Origin: Nonomuraea thailandensis
Lineage (GTDB): Bacteria; Actinomycetota; Actinomycetes; Streptosporangiales; Streptosporangiaceae
DNA length: 64,000 bases
Reading direction: 5' to 3'
Assembly (NCBI RefSeq): GCF_024172165.1
Contig: NZ_JAMZEB010000002.1
Location: 4,795,501-4,859,500, forward strand
This document shows positions 7,184 to 15,298 of the stretch, piece by piece (positions within the stretch are counted from its first letter, which is position 1; each line of letters starts with the position of its first letter). The position numbers and the translations under genes were made by a program. The notes beneath the pieces are model-generated. The model was not told where the DNA came from, searched no databases, and saw only the letters and a list, made by a program, of their open reading frames with translations.

Positions 7184-8643
7184 CGGGTTTCCTTCAGGAT
7201 GCGTTCGGCGGCGAGCCTGCCGGAGATCAGCACCGGCGGGACCCCGACGCCCGGCGCGGTGTGCATCCCGGCGAAGTGCAGGCCGGGCACGCGGCGGGCG
7301 ATGCCGGACGGGCGCAGCCACGCGGTCTGCGTGAACCGGTGGTCCAGCGCGAACGGGGTCCCGGCGCTGTGTCCGAGCGCGGCCCAGGCGGGCGGGTCGA
7401 GCACCAGGCGGGGCGCGCCCGACAGGTCTCCGTAGCCGAGCGCCTCCAGCTTGCCGAGCAGCCGGTCCTCCAGGCGGGGGCGCAGCTCGTCCCAGTCGGC
7501 GGCGGGCAGGTTGGGGGCGGGTTCGAGGACGCTGAGCGTGGCGTGGCCGTCCGGGGCGGCGTCGCGGTCGGCGACCGGACAGGTGATCAGCAGGCTCGGG
7601 TCGGGCTGCGGGCGGCCCGCTTCGAGGGCGGCGAAGGTGGCGTGCCAGTCCCGGCCGAACTGCACGGTGTGGTGGGCCTGGCCGGGCAGCTCGCGGTCCA
7701 GGCCGAAGTGCAGGACCACGCAGGAGGGCGCGTGCCGCGGCCGGCGCGTGCGCCAGTCGGCGGCGCGGCCGGGCAGCAGCCGTTCGGCGGCGAGCCGGTC
7801 GCAGGCGGCGACCACGTGAGCGGCGGGCAGCCGTTCGCCGTCCTCCAGCAGGACGCCGGTGACGCCGTCCGGGCCGGCCTCGACGCGCCGGGCGCGCACG
7901 CCGTACCTGATGGGGGCGCCGAGCTTGCCCAGCAGGGCCGCCAGCGCCGCCGGGATGGCGTGCATGCCGCCGTGCTCGGGGAAGTACACGCCGCCGACGG
8001 TGTCCATGTGGGCGATGACGGCGTAGATGCCGAGGGCGCGCATCGGTGACAGGCCGACGTATAGGGCCTGGAACGTGTGCGCCTTGATCAGCCGCTCGTC
8101 GGTCAGGTGGCGGGCGGCCAGCCGGTCCATGCGGCGGAAGCCGCCCAGCGCCGCGACCCTGGCCAGGGCGAGGGGCCGGACCAGGGAGCGCAGCCGGGTC
8201 ATGTCCGCGTCGATGAACGCCGGCCACTCCGCCTCGAACAGCTCGCCGAGCAGCCGCCGGTACCGCAGGTAGCGGGCGGCCTCGGCGGGGCCGCACAGCG
8301 CGCGCACCTGCTCGGCCATCGCCTCCCGCTCCGGCAGCACGTCCAGGTGCGAGCCGTCATGGAAGGCCAGCCGGTACGCCGGGTCGAGGCGGCGCAGCGG
8401 CAGCCAGCTCTCCAGCTCCTCCCCCGCGGCCCCGAACGTGTCGGCGAGCACGCCCGGCATGGTCAGCACGGACGGCCCGGTGTCGAACCGGTACGGCCCG
8501 CTGCGCGCCGTTCCACAGCACCCGCCCGGCTCGTCCCTGGCCTCCACGATGGTCACCTCGCGCCCGGCGGCGGCCAGCCGGACGGCCGCCGCCAGCCCGG
8601 CGAGCCCGGCTCCGATCACCACGACGGGCCCGTGGCGCCGCAT
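7180..8643 (-). CDS. crtI: Phytoene desaturase CrtI
   Basis: A 487-residue FAD enzyme that desaturates phytoene to lycopene. The N-terminal VVVIGAGLAGLAAAVRLA (from residue 7) binds FAD, and the C-terminal block GMHTAPGVGVPPVLISGRLA is the bacterial phytoene-desaturase signature. A strong ribosome binding site (GAAGGAG) precedes the ATG, 34 bp after crtE. It is coupled to crtB downstream. Together with CrtE and CrtB it makes the acyclic C40 backbone that the rightward genes modify. Confidence 0.95.
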   Translation of the reverse strand: MRRHGPVVVIGAGLAGLAAAVRLAAAGREVTIVEARDEPGGCCGTARSGPYRFDTGPSVLTMPGVLADTFGAAGEELESWLPLRRLDPAYRLAFHDGSHLDVLPEREAMAEQVRALCGPAEAARYLRYRRLLGELFEAEWPAFIDADMTRLRSLVRPLALARVAALGGFRRMDRLAARHLTDERLIKAHTFQALYVGLSPMRALGIYAVIAHMDTVGGVYFPEHGGMHAIPAALAALLGKLGAPIRYGVRARRVEAGPDGVTGVLLEDGERLPAAHVVAACDRLAAERLLPGRAADWRTRRPRHAPSCVVLHFGLDRELPGQAHHTVQFGRDWHATFAALEAGRPQPDPSLLITCPVADRDAAPDGHATLSVLEPAPNLPAADWDELRPRLEDRLLGKLEALGYGDLSGAPRLVLDPPAWAALGHSAGTPFALDHRFTQTAWLRPSGIARRVPGLHFAGMHTAPGVGVPPVLISGRLAAERILKETR

Positions 8644-8677
8644 CAGCCGTCTCCTTCCGCGATCCCGGACGGGCGCA

Positions 8678-9739
8678 TCAGCTGCTCCTGTCGGTGGCCA
8701 GGGCGGCCAGCTCGGTGAGGGCCTCGACGGCGTCGGACGGCAGGTCGGGCGCGTTCTTGAGCACCCGCACGGCCTCGTCGGCGAGGGCCGCGATGCGCCG
8801 CTCGGTGTCGGCGAGCGCGCCGCAGCCGACGATCAGCTCGCGTGCCGCGTCCGCCTCCTCCTCGGTACGGACCGCGTCCAGCAGCGCCGCCCCCTCCGGC
8901 CCCGAGCGCTCCCTGGCGCGGGCGAGCAGGTAGGAGACCTTGCCCTGGCGCAGGTCGGCGATGGGCTTGCCGAGCCGCTCCCGGTCGCCGAACACGCCGA
9001 GGACGTCGTCCCTGAGCTGGAACGCCTCCCCCACCGGCAGCGCGTAGCCGCTCAGCACCCGCCGCGTCGGCCCGTCGCCGCCCGCGACGGCGTGTCCCAG
9101 GTGCAGGGGCCGTTCGACGGTGTACTTGGCCGACTTGTACACGGCGATGGCGCGCGGGTCGGCGGCTCCGCCCGCCGCGGCGGCCAGGTCGAGCCGCTGG
9201 CCGCTGATGGCCTCCACGCGGAGCCGGACCAGGATGTCGAGTGTGTCGCGCAGGTGCGGCCCGGCGTCGAGAAGGGCGGCGTCGGCCCAGGTCAGGGCCA
9301 GCAGGGCGAGCAGGGTGGCCTGGGACTCGCCGTACCGGGCGGCGTCCCCGCGCAGGCTCGCGCGCCGGTGCTCCTCGGCCAGGGCGACGTGCGCGGCGGG
9401 GCGGCCCCGCCGTTCGGGGGCCTCGTCCATGACGTCGTCGAGCATCAGCGCCGCGGCGTGCACCAGCTCGACCGCGCACGCGGCGTGGAGTACCGCGTCG
9501 AGGCCGTCGTCGGTGCCGCCCGCGGCGCGGTGGCCCCAGTAGACGAAGGCGGGCCGCAGCCGCTTGCCCCCGCCGGTGACGAAGTTCACCAGGTGGCGGC
9601 GTACCTGCTCGGCGCCCTGTCCACCCGGTTGTCCCGCGTACGCGGGGCCCAGCTCGGCGACACGCCGGTCGAGCAGCTCGTTCAGGCGCCGGTCGACCAG
9701 CTCGCGCACCTGGCCGGTCCGCGCGGTCACAGTTGTCAT
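8678..9739 (-). CDS. crtE: Geranylgeranyl diphosphate synthase CrtE
   Basis: A 353-residue polyprenyl synthase supplying GGPP. The first aspartate-rich motif DDVMD is at residues 101-105 and the second, QLRDDVLGVFGD, is at about 241-252. GGGKRLRP near residue 56 is the substrate-binding block. The ATG at 9739 has a good AAGGAG ribosome binding site; a longer in-frame start exists upstream but would cover the promoter. It is the first gene of the leftward crt operon and is divergent from the litR-like regulator. Confidence 0.95.
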   Translation of the reverse strand: MTTVTARTGQVRELVDRRLNELLDRRVAELGPAYAGQPGGQGAEQVRRHLVNFVTGGGKRLRPAFVYWGHRAAGGTDDGLDAVLHAACAVELVHAAALMLDDVMDEAPERRGRPAAHVALAEEHRRASLRGDAARYGESQATLLALLALTWADAALLDAGPHLRDTLDILVRLRVEAISGQRLDLAAAAGGAADPRAIAVYKSAKYTVERPLHLGHAVAGGDGPTRRVLSGYALPVGEAFQLRDDVLGVFGDRERLGKPIADLRQGKVSYLLARARERSGPEGAALLDAVRTEEEADAARELIVGCGALADTERRIAALADEAVRVLKNAPDLPSDAVEALTELAALATDRSS

Positions 9740-9934
9740 ACAGGCCACTCCTTGTCGGTATATAGGTTTTCGCAGGGAGATCTCCGCCGGTTGCATCCAG
9801 CGGTGGACGGGCCGCGAAAGGATGGTCGCGGGCACGCGTCCGCGCAGGGAGACAGCGCAGACAGATCACGCGTCAGCGCTGGACACGTGCCGCACCGGAG
9901 AGCACGTGTCAGCGCGGGGAGACGAGGACGGGCC
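9740..9934. promoter_or_regulatory. Divergent crtE / litR-like regulatory region
   Basis: This 195-bp gap separates crtE from the MerR/B12 regulator. On the crtE side an AT-rich patch (TATATAGGTTTT, 9759-9770) sits about 20 bp from the start codon and includes ATAGGTTTT, a 9-mer repeated exactly ahead of the sigma factor gene (11004-11012). On the regulator side a 13-bp direct repeat, CACGCGTCAGCGC (9867-9879) and CACGTGTCAGCGC (9903-9915), is spaced 36 bp. Both are candidate operators; neither is proven. Confidence 0.55.
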
Positions 9935-10942
9935 GTGAGCGAAGAGGAGGCCGGGTACGGCATCGGTGCCGTCTCGCGGCAGCTCGGCGTCCCGGCGCCC
10001 ACGTTGCGCACCTGGAACCTGCGCTACGGTCTCGGCCCCAGCCGGCGCAGCCCCGGCGGTCACCGCCGCTACGACGCGGGCGACCTGCGGCGGCTGCGGG
10101 AGATGCAGCGCCTGATCGCGCAGGGCGTGCCGCCGGCGGAGGCGGCCAGGCACGTGCTGACGACGCTGCCCATCCCCGTCCCCGAGCCCGTCCCCGAGCC
10201 CGTCCCCGAGCCTGGCCCTGTAGCCGAGCCTGGCCCTGTAGCCGAGCCTGGCCCTGTAGCCGAGCCTGGCCCTGTGGCCGATACCGGGCCGGCGTCCGCG
10301 CGCGCGGTCCCGCCCGGGCCGGACGCGCTGGTAGAGGCCGCCGGGCGGCTCGACGGTCACGCCGTCTCGGTGCTGCTGGACGGTGCGCTGGCCGCCCGGG
10401 GCGTGCGGTGGACGTGGGAGCGGCTCATCCTGCCCGCCTTCGACACCATCTGCGCGGGCCAGAACGGCGACGGAACGGGCATCGACGTCGAGCACCTGCT
10501 CTCGGACCAGATTCTGGCCTCCCTGCATCGCCTGCCCGGCGGCCGGCTCCCGTCGCGGTCGCGTCCGGTGCTGCTGGCATGCGCCGAGGATGAGCAGCAC
10601 ACGCTGCCGGTGCACGCGCTGGCCGCGGCGCTGGGCGAGCTGGGTGTCCAGACCCGCGTGCTCGGCGCCCGCACCCCTTATGCCGCCCTCGCTCACGCGA
10701 TGCGCCGGCTGCGTCCGGTGGTGGTGTTCCTGTGGTCGCAGCAGACGACCACCGGTGACACCGGCCCGCTGGCCTCACTGCCGGACGTGCTGCCGGACAC
10801 GCCTGACGTGCCGCCGGACGCGGTCCACGGCTGCCGGGTCGTGGTCGGTGGCCCCGGCTGGAGTGGCGACCTCCCCTCGGGGGTCGTCAAGGTGACGACC
10901 TTCGAGAAGGCCGTGCACCAAATCACCGGCATCGTCCTTTGA
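9935..10942 (+). CDS. LitR/CarH-like MerR regulator with cobalamin-binding domain
   Basis: A 335-residue regulator. Residues 8-75 form a MerR-type winged helix (VPAPTLRTWNLRYGL). Residues 79-118 are a repetitive Pro-Glu linker. Residues 125-335 resemble the helical and Rossmann B12-binding domains of CarH/LitR light sensors. EH at 186-187 and EQH (H222) match the conserved cap and cobalt-ligand positions, but the tryptophan of the family W-x9-EH motif is a glutamine (Q176). GTG at 9935 is chosen because a GAGGA site precedes it. The family represses or activates carotenoid genes according to light. The gene is divergent from crtE and followed by an ECF sigma factor, as in litR/litS loci of Streptomyces. 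Whether it still binds adenosylcobalamin is uncertain. Confidence 0.82.
   Translation: MSEEEAGYGIGAVSRQLGVPAPTLRTWNLRYGLGPSRRSPGGHRRYDAGDLRRLREMQRLIAQGVPPAEAARHVLTTLPIPVPEPVPEPVPEPGPVAEPGPVAEPGPVAEPGPVADTGPASARAVPPGPDALVEAAGRLDGHAVSVLLDGALAARGVRWTWERLILPAFDTICAGQNGDGTGIDVEHLLSDQILASLHRLPGGRLPSRSRPVLLACAEDEQHTLPVHALAAALGELGVQTRVLGARTPYAALAHAMRRLRPVVVFLWSQQTTTGDTGPLASLPDVLPDTPDVPPDAVHGCRVVVGGPGWSGDLPSGVVKVTTFEKAVHQITGIVL
10175..10282 (+). repeat. Two adjacent in-frame minisatellites in the regulator linker
   Basis: Three copies of the 12-bp unit CCCGTCCCCGAG (10175-10210) are followed by four copies of an 18-bp unit (10211-10282). They encode VPEP and PGPVAE repeats that form the flexible linker between the DNA-binding and cobalamin-binding domains. 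Confidence 0.9.
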
Positions 10943-10990
10943 GCCTTTCTTTCCCGCGTCGTCGTTGTGCGCTTCCTCCCGGTCCGCTAT

Positions 10991-11012
10991 GAATAAGTTT
11001 TGAATAGGTTTT
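10991..11012 (+). promoter_or_regulatory. 11-bp tandem direct repeat upstream of the ECF sigma gene
   Basis: GAATAAGTTTT (10991-11001) is followed directly by GAATAGGTTTT (11002-11012), one mismatch in 11. It is AT-rich in a very GC-rich background and ends just before the ribosome binding site of the sigma factor gene. Direct repeats with an 11-bp period are, from memory, how Thermus CarH binds DNA, and a CarH-like protein is encoded immediately upstream. This is a strong candidate operator or overlapping promoter. Confidence 0.6.
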
Positions 11013-11028
11013 GGGGAGGAGCGGGGAC

Positions 11029-11538
11029 ATGCGAGAGATCTCGGCCGTGAGTGACGCGGAGGCCATCAGTGACTGCTACCGGCGGCACGCCCCCGCCGTC
11101 CGCACCTTTCTGCGGCGTCTCGTCTCGCCCCAGGACGTGGAGGATGTGCTGCAGGTCGTCTTCGCCGATGTCTGGCGCTCGCGCGAGCGCTACGATCCGG
11201 CGCGGAGCCAGGCCGCCTGGGTGTTCCTCATCGCACGCCGGCGGGCGGTCGACCACCTGCGCGTACGCCGGGTGTGCACGGTGCCGCTCGAGGCCGTGGC
11301 CGAGGCCGGGACGCCGCACGAGCAGGCGGCCGACGACAGGCTGGCCGACCGTGACCGGGTCCGCGCGGCGCTCGCCCAGCTCTCGCTCGCCCAGCGGCAG
11401 GTGATCGAGCTGGCCTACTACGGTGAGCTGACCCAGCAGGAGATCGCCGAACGGCTCCGGGTACCGCTCGGCACGGTCAAGGCCCGCACCTCACGCGGCC
11501 TGCACAAGCTGTCGGCCCTGCTCAGCGAGGCGGCCTAG
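11029..11538 (+). CDS. ECF sigma factor, LitS-like by context
   Basis: A 169-residue ECF-type RNA polymerase sigma factor. Region 2 is seen in SPQDVEDVLQVVFADVW (near residue 38) with ARSQAAWVFLIARRRAVDHLR. Region 4 reads TQQEIAERLRVPLGTVKART near residue 138. The ATG at 11029 is used because a GGGGAGGAG ribosome binding site precedes it. No anti-sigma gene follows. Its place after a CarH/LitR-like regulator suggests a LitS-like role directing transcription of crt genes in light. That role is inferred from gene order. Confidence 0.85.
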   Translation: MREISAVSDAEAISDCYRRHAPAVRTFLRRLVSPQDVEDVLQVVFADVWRSRERYDPARSQAAWVFLIARRRAVDHLRVRRVCTVPLEAVAEAGTPHEQAADDRLADRDRVRAALAQLSLAQRQVIELAYYGELTQQEIAERLRVPLGTVKARTSRGLHKLSALLSEAA

Positions 11539-11555
11539 GAGTACTTTGTTGGTCT

Positions 11556-11750
11556 TTGCAACGTCCGGTCGGCCCCGCGGAACAGGACACCTGCGCCTGT
11601 TCCGGTTGGGAGATCCGCGACGCACTCGGGGCGGGGGACTCCAAGCGGTTCCACGCCGTCTTCCGGCGCGTACCCAAGAGCGCCACGACCGTCGACCTGG
11701 ACCTTCTCAAGCTCGGGCTCTTCAAGAACGTGCGCATCGCCAAGGAATGA
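11556..11750 (+). pseudogene. Orphan C-terminal fragment of a kinase-type extracellular domain
   Basis: A short open stretch whose residues closely resemble the last 55 residues of the Ser/Thr kinase encoded at 15888-17393: both contain CACS, FRRVP(K/R)SA, VDLDL and GLFKNV near the C-terminus. The best start is a TTG with no upstream domain, so this is most likely the decayed tail of a second gene with the same secreted domain, stranded behind the sigma factor gene. Confidence 0.6.
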
Positions 11751-11803
11751 ACGCAGGGTGTCGCCACCGGCGACGGGCCTCTCCGCGTGGAGCGTCTCCG
11801 TCG

Positions 11804-13066
11804 TCAGGGATCGGGGATGGTGAGGTTGACCGCGAATCCGCCTTCGGGGCGAGGGTTCGTGGTCAGCGTCCCGCCGTAGAGCCTGGCGCGCTCGCGCATG
11901 CCGATCAAGCCATGCCCGCCCTCCCCATGCGGCCTGGGCTCCACCGGCCGCTCCGGCGCGTCGTTGGCCACACTCACTGTCAGAGCGCCGGACCGGCGGC
12001 ACACGGTGACCACCGCACGGCACGGCCCGGCATGCTTGATGACGTTGGTCAGCGCCTCCTGGACGACCCGGTACGCCGTCAGCTGGAGGCCGGGAGGCAG
12101 CTCCTCGACGTCCCCCTGCACGTGCAGATCGGCGTCGACGCCCGCCAGGCGGACCCGCTCGATCAGCGGCGCCAGCTGCGCCACTCCGAGCACCCGCTCA
12201 GCAGCCCCGTCCGCGGCGAGCTGCCCGGCGGGAGCCTCGGCCGGCTCGGTCGCGTCTTCGACCGCGTCGGAGCCGCGCAGGAGGTGGAGAACCCGGCGCA
12301 GTTCCTCCAGGGTTTCCCGGCTGGTGTCGGCGATGGTGTTCACGGCGGTTCGCGCGGTGGCCGGATCGGAGTCGAGCACGTAATCCGCCACACCCGCCTG
12401 CAACGAGATCACCGTCACGTGGTGGGCGACGATGTCGTGCAACTCCCGTGAGATGCGCAGCCTCTCACGGGTGATCGCCTGCTCGGTGTGCCGGAGCTGC
12501 TCCTGCTCCAGCCGCAGCGAGGCCTCGGCGAGCCGCCGGTTCGCCTCGGCGAGCTGCCGGTTGCGGTGGGACAGCTGCCGTGCCAGCCCGCCGAGGATCC
12601 ACGCCGCCACCAGCACCGCGACGGCCTGGGCGACGGCTGCGGTCACGCCGAAGTACGGCACCTGCAGCCCACCGATGAGCAGTACCGCTCCGGCGAGCAG
12701 CGCCCCCGCAGCCGTGTCCCGGGCCGGTTTCGCCGCGGCCACGCTGTAGAACGCCAGCACCGGCCCCCACGAGATGAGACCGGGTGTGTAGCCGTCCAGC
12801 AGGTAGCAGAAGAAGGCGATCGTACTCACCAGCAGTGCCGTCATCGGCGCGGCACGGCGTCCGGCGAGAGGCAGCCAGATCAGCGCGGTCCACATGTACC
12901 CGGCCGCGTCCAGTGGCCGCCATCCCGGCTGCTCCCACAGGCTCAGGGCCACGGTCACCGCCGCGAACAGCACGGCGGCCAGAGCGGCGTCCAGCGCCCA
13001 CGCGCCCGGCCCGTGCAGCCGCCACGTCGACGTCCCGTCGTCATGCACCGGCCACAGCTTAGCCAT
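11804..13066 (-). CDS. NarL-type sensor histidine kinase
   Basis: A 420-residue membrane kinase. Several hydrophobic segments span residues 20-165, followed by a coiled coil (SHRNRQLAEANRRLAEAS). The HisKA_3 phospho-acceptor block ISRELHDIVAHHVTVI follows at about 205-220, and the ATPase N box is YRVVQEALTNVIKH with a C-terminal GGHGLIGMRERA. ATG 13066 is preferred over an upstream ATG at 13123 because the conserved region begins there. It is the last of three leftward genes (kinase, regulator, kinase), so two sensors may feed one regulator. The signal is unknown. Confidence 0.88.
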   Translation of the reverse strand: MAKLWPVHDDGTSTWRLHGPGAWALDAALAAVLFAAVTVALSLWEQPGWRPLDAAGYMWTALIWLPLAGRRAAPMTALLVSTIAFFCYLLDGYTPGLISWGPVLAFYSVAAAKPARDTAAGALLAGAVLLIGGLQVPYFGVTAAVAQAVAVLVAAWILGGLARQLSHRNRQLAEANRRLAEASLRLEQEQLRHTEQAITRERLRISRELHDIVAHHVTVISLQAGVADYVLDSDPATARTAVNTIADTSRETLEELRRVLHLLRGSDAVEDATEPAEAPAGQLAADGAAERVLGVAQLAPLIERVRLAGVDADLHVQGDVEELPPGLQLTAYRVVQEALTNVIKHAGPCRAVVTVCRRSGALTVSVANDAPERPVEPRPHGEGGHGLIGMRERARLYGGTLTTNPRPEGGFAVNLTIPDP

Positions 13067-13144
13067 CGCGCCTGGTGTACATGACGTCCTGTCAGCCGGG
13101 CGGGACGAGGTGACGGCACGCACGACGTACGGTCCCGTCCAGGG

Positions 13145-13837
13145 CTATCGGGCGGGACGGCCGGGAGTGATGAGGCCGTGTTCGTAGGCGTAGGCGACGA
13201 CTTGGGCACGGCTGGACAGCCCGAGTTTGACCATGACGCGGTTGAGGTGGGTCTTGACGGTGGATTCGCTCACCGTCAGCCGCTCGGCGATGTCCTGGTT
13301 GGACAGCGCGTGCGCGACCAAGACGAGGACCTCTGTCTCACGGGCGGTGAGGCCCTCGGGCGGGGGCGGCGTGGCGGCGCCGGGAGCGCCCGGCGTTCGC
13401 GCGCGGCCCAGTCCAGAGGTGAACGCCTCGATCAGGTGCCGGGTCGCGGTCGGGGCGAGCAGAGTGTCGCCGTTGGCGACGGTCCGGATGCCGGCCAGCA
13501 GGCGTTGAGGAGAGGTCTCCTTGAGCAGGAAACCGGAGGCGCCGGCGCGTAAGGCGTCGTAGACGTACTCGTCGATGTCGAACGTGGTGAGGACGAGGAC
13601 CTTGGGCTTGGTGGTGGTGGCTGCGGCGAGAATCCGCTCGGTGGCGGCGATGCCGCCGATGCCGGGCATGCGGACGTCCATCAGGATCACATCGGGGCTC
13701 GCCATCGCGGCCAGGGTGATGGCTTCTTCGCCGGTGGCGGCCTCACCCACGATCTCGAAGCCGGGCGCGGCGCGGATCAGCGCGACCAGGCCGGCGCGGA
13801 TCAGCTCCTGGTCGTCTGCCACGAGCACCTTCAGCAT
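13145..13837 (-). CDS. NarL/FixJ-type response regulator
   Basis: A 230-residue two-domain regulator. The receiver domain carries VLVADDQELIR at the start, the phospho-acceptor in DVILMDVRMPG (about residue 54) and VLTTF near 85. The LuxR-type helix-turn-helix begins at GLTARETEVLVLVA near 163 and includes TVSESTVKTHLNRVMVKLG. It lies between two histidine kinases on the same strand, 9 bp from the upstream kinase gene, so one transcript is likely. Confidence 0.92.
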   Translation of the reverse strand: MLKVLVADDQELIRAGLVALIRAAPGFEIVGEAATGEEAITLAAMASPDVILMDVRMPGIGGIAATERILAAATTTKPKVLVLTTFDIDEYVYDALRAGASGFLLKETSPQRLLAGIRTVANGDTLLAPTATRHLIEAFTSGLGRARTPGAPGAATPPPPEGLTARETEVLVLVAHALSNQDIAERLTVSESTVKTHLNRVMVKLGLSSRAQVVAYAYEHGLITPGRPAR

Positions 13838-13846
13838 GGAATGATC

Positions 13847-15052
13847 TTACGTCCCGGCGCTGGCGTCGTCGTCCCCGCCGGGCAGGGGGAAGACGGCCCG
13901 CACGGCGAAGCCGCCGCCCGGCTCGGGCCCCGCGGCGATCGTGCCCCCGTACAACCTGATGCGTTCCCGCATCCCGATCAGCCCGTGCCCGCCGCGGGCG
14001 GGCGAGGTCGTGATGACCCCGCCGTCATTGATCACGGCCACGGTCAGCTCGGTGGCGCCGTAGTGGACCATGACGTGCGAGCGGGCGCCGGGTGCGTGTT
14101 TGAGCACGTTGGTGAGGGCCTCCTGAACGATGCGGTACGCCGACAGCATCAGACCCTGCGCCAGCGGACGCACCCGCCCCGTGATGCTGGCCTCGATCGA
14201 CAGTCCGGCGGCGCGCATGCGACCGAGGAGAGGGCCGAGCTGGTCGAGCTTCGGCGCGGGGTTGTGGCGCTCGTCCTCGCTGTCGTCGACCTCGATGCGC
14301 AGGATGGACAGCAGGCGGCGCAGCTCGACCAGCGCCTCCCGGCTGGTCTCGGCCACGGTGCCGAGCGCCGTCTGCGCGGCGGGCGGGTCGCTGAGCACGA
14401 TGAAGCCGCCCAGGTTGGCCTGTACGGCGATCACCGACATGTGGTGCGCCACGACGTCGTGCAGCTCTCTGGCGATGCGCAGCCGTTCGTGGGTGACGGC
14501 GCGCCGGGCGGCGGCGTCCTGTTCTCGGCGGAGCTGGGCGGCCAGGTCGGCGAGTTGCGCGTTGCGGCGGCCGAGCAGTCGCGCGGAGGCGCCGATGCTC
14601 CATGCGCAGCCGGCCACGAGAATCGACTGGCCGGCCGCCGACCACACCTGGATGCCCGGGTGCAGCGCCGAGGCGTGCGTCCACTCGGCGATCACCAGGA
14701 TTCCGCCGGCGATGGCGTAGGGCAGGGAGCGATGCACGGTGACGGAGTACAGCGCCAGCAGCGGCCCCATGCTGTTGACACCGTAGTGATAGCCCAGGAG
14801 GTGGTAGCAGATGGCGGCCACGGCGGAGACGAGCAGGACGGAGAACGACGCCCGCCGGCGCCACGCCAGCGGCAGATTCACGGCCATGGTGAGCACGCTC
14901 GACAGCAGGTCCGCCGGACGGGTCGCCCGCTGCGGCTCGCTGACCGCCCACAGCCAGCTCCCACAGGTGAGGGTCACCGCCAGGAGCCCGTCGGCGAGCA
15001 TGGGATGCGCCTGCCACAGACGTCGCGCCGCCGGCAGGACACTGCGACACAT
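13847..15052 (-). CDS. NarL-type sensor histidine kinase
   Basis: A 401-residue membrane kinase, clearly paralogous to the one at 11804-13066. Hydrophobic segments fill residues 15-150, then GRRNAQLADLAAQLRREQ predicts a coiled coil. The phospho-acceptor block IARELHDVVAHHMSVI and the ATP-binding blocks YRIVQEALTNVLKH and GGHGLIGMRERI follow. ATG 15052 is chosen from several in-frame starts; the 48-residue upward extension has no family character. It is the first gene of the kinase-regulator-kinase set. Confidence 0.88.
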   Translation of the reverse strand: MCRSVLPAARRLWQAHPMLADGLLAVTLTCGSWLWAVSEPQRATRPADLLSSVLTMAVNLPLAWRRRASFSVLLVSAVAAICYHLLGYHYGVNSMGPLLALYSVTVHRSLPYAIAGGILVIAEWTHASALHPGIQVWSAAGQSILVAGCAWSIGASARLLGRRNAQLADLAAQLRREQDAAARRAVTHERLRIARELHDVVAHHMSVIAVQANLGGFIVLSDPPAAQTALGTVAETSREALVELRRLLSILRIEVDDSEDERHNPAPKLDQLGPLLGRMRAAGLSIEASITGRVRPLAQGLMLSAYRIVQEALTNVLKHAPGARSHVMVHYGATELTVAVINDGGVITTSPARGGHGLIGMRERIRLYGGTIAAGPEPGGGFAVRAVFPLPGGDDDASAGT

Positions 15053-15253
15053 TCGTGCATGGTAGACACCCACTGGTCGCGACGCATCAGCCCTGGATAC
15101 GTCGAACCCCAGATGGAGTACGTACCGCGCAAGTCGACCCTTGCATGGTCCGCACGGTGGATGTGCGGCGCGGACGGCGGCCCATAACGTGATCAATCCC
15201 GATCTTTCGGTCAGCGGAGAGCCCGCGGCCGAAACCCTCTTCTCAAGAAGCAG

Positions 15254-15285
15254 GGCGGCCGGCCGCGTGTGCGCCGGCCGGCCCT
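15254..15285. other. GC-rich inverted repeat before the lipoprotein gene
   Basis: GGGCGGCCGGCC and GCCGGCCGGCCC flank a short GTGTGC centre. The element ends 13 bp before the lipoprotein start codon. It could be a transcript hairpin or a terminator for something upstream; no T-run follows. Confidence 0.4.
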
Positions 15286-15298
15286 AGGAAGGACATTC

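Noticed and set aside
6284..8296. A 670-codon minus-strand frame containing crtB
   Set aside because: The first 370 codons are a shadow of crtI; real crtB starts at the TTG at 7183 with its own ribosome binding site.
8438..10942. An 834-codon plus-strand frame containing the MerR/B12 regulator
   Set aside because: The first 500 codons are the antisense of crtI and crtE; the regulator starts at 9935.
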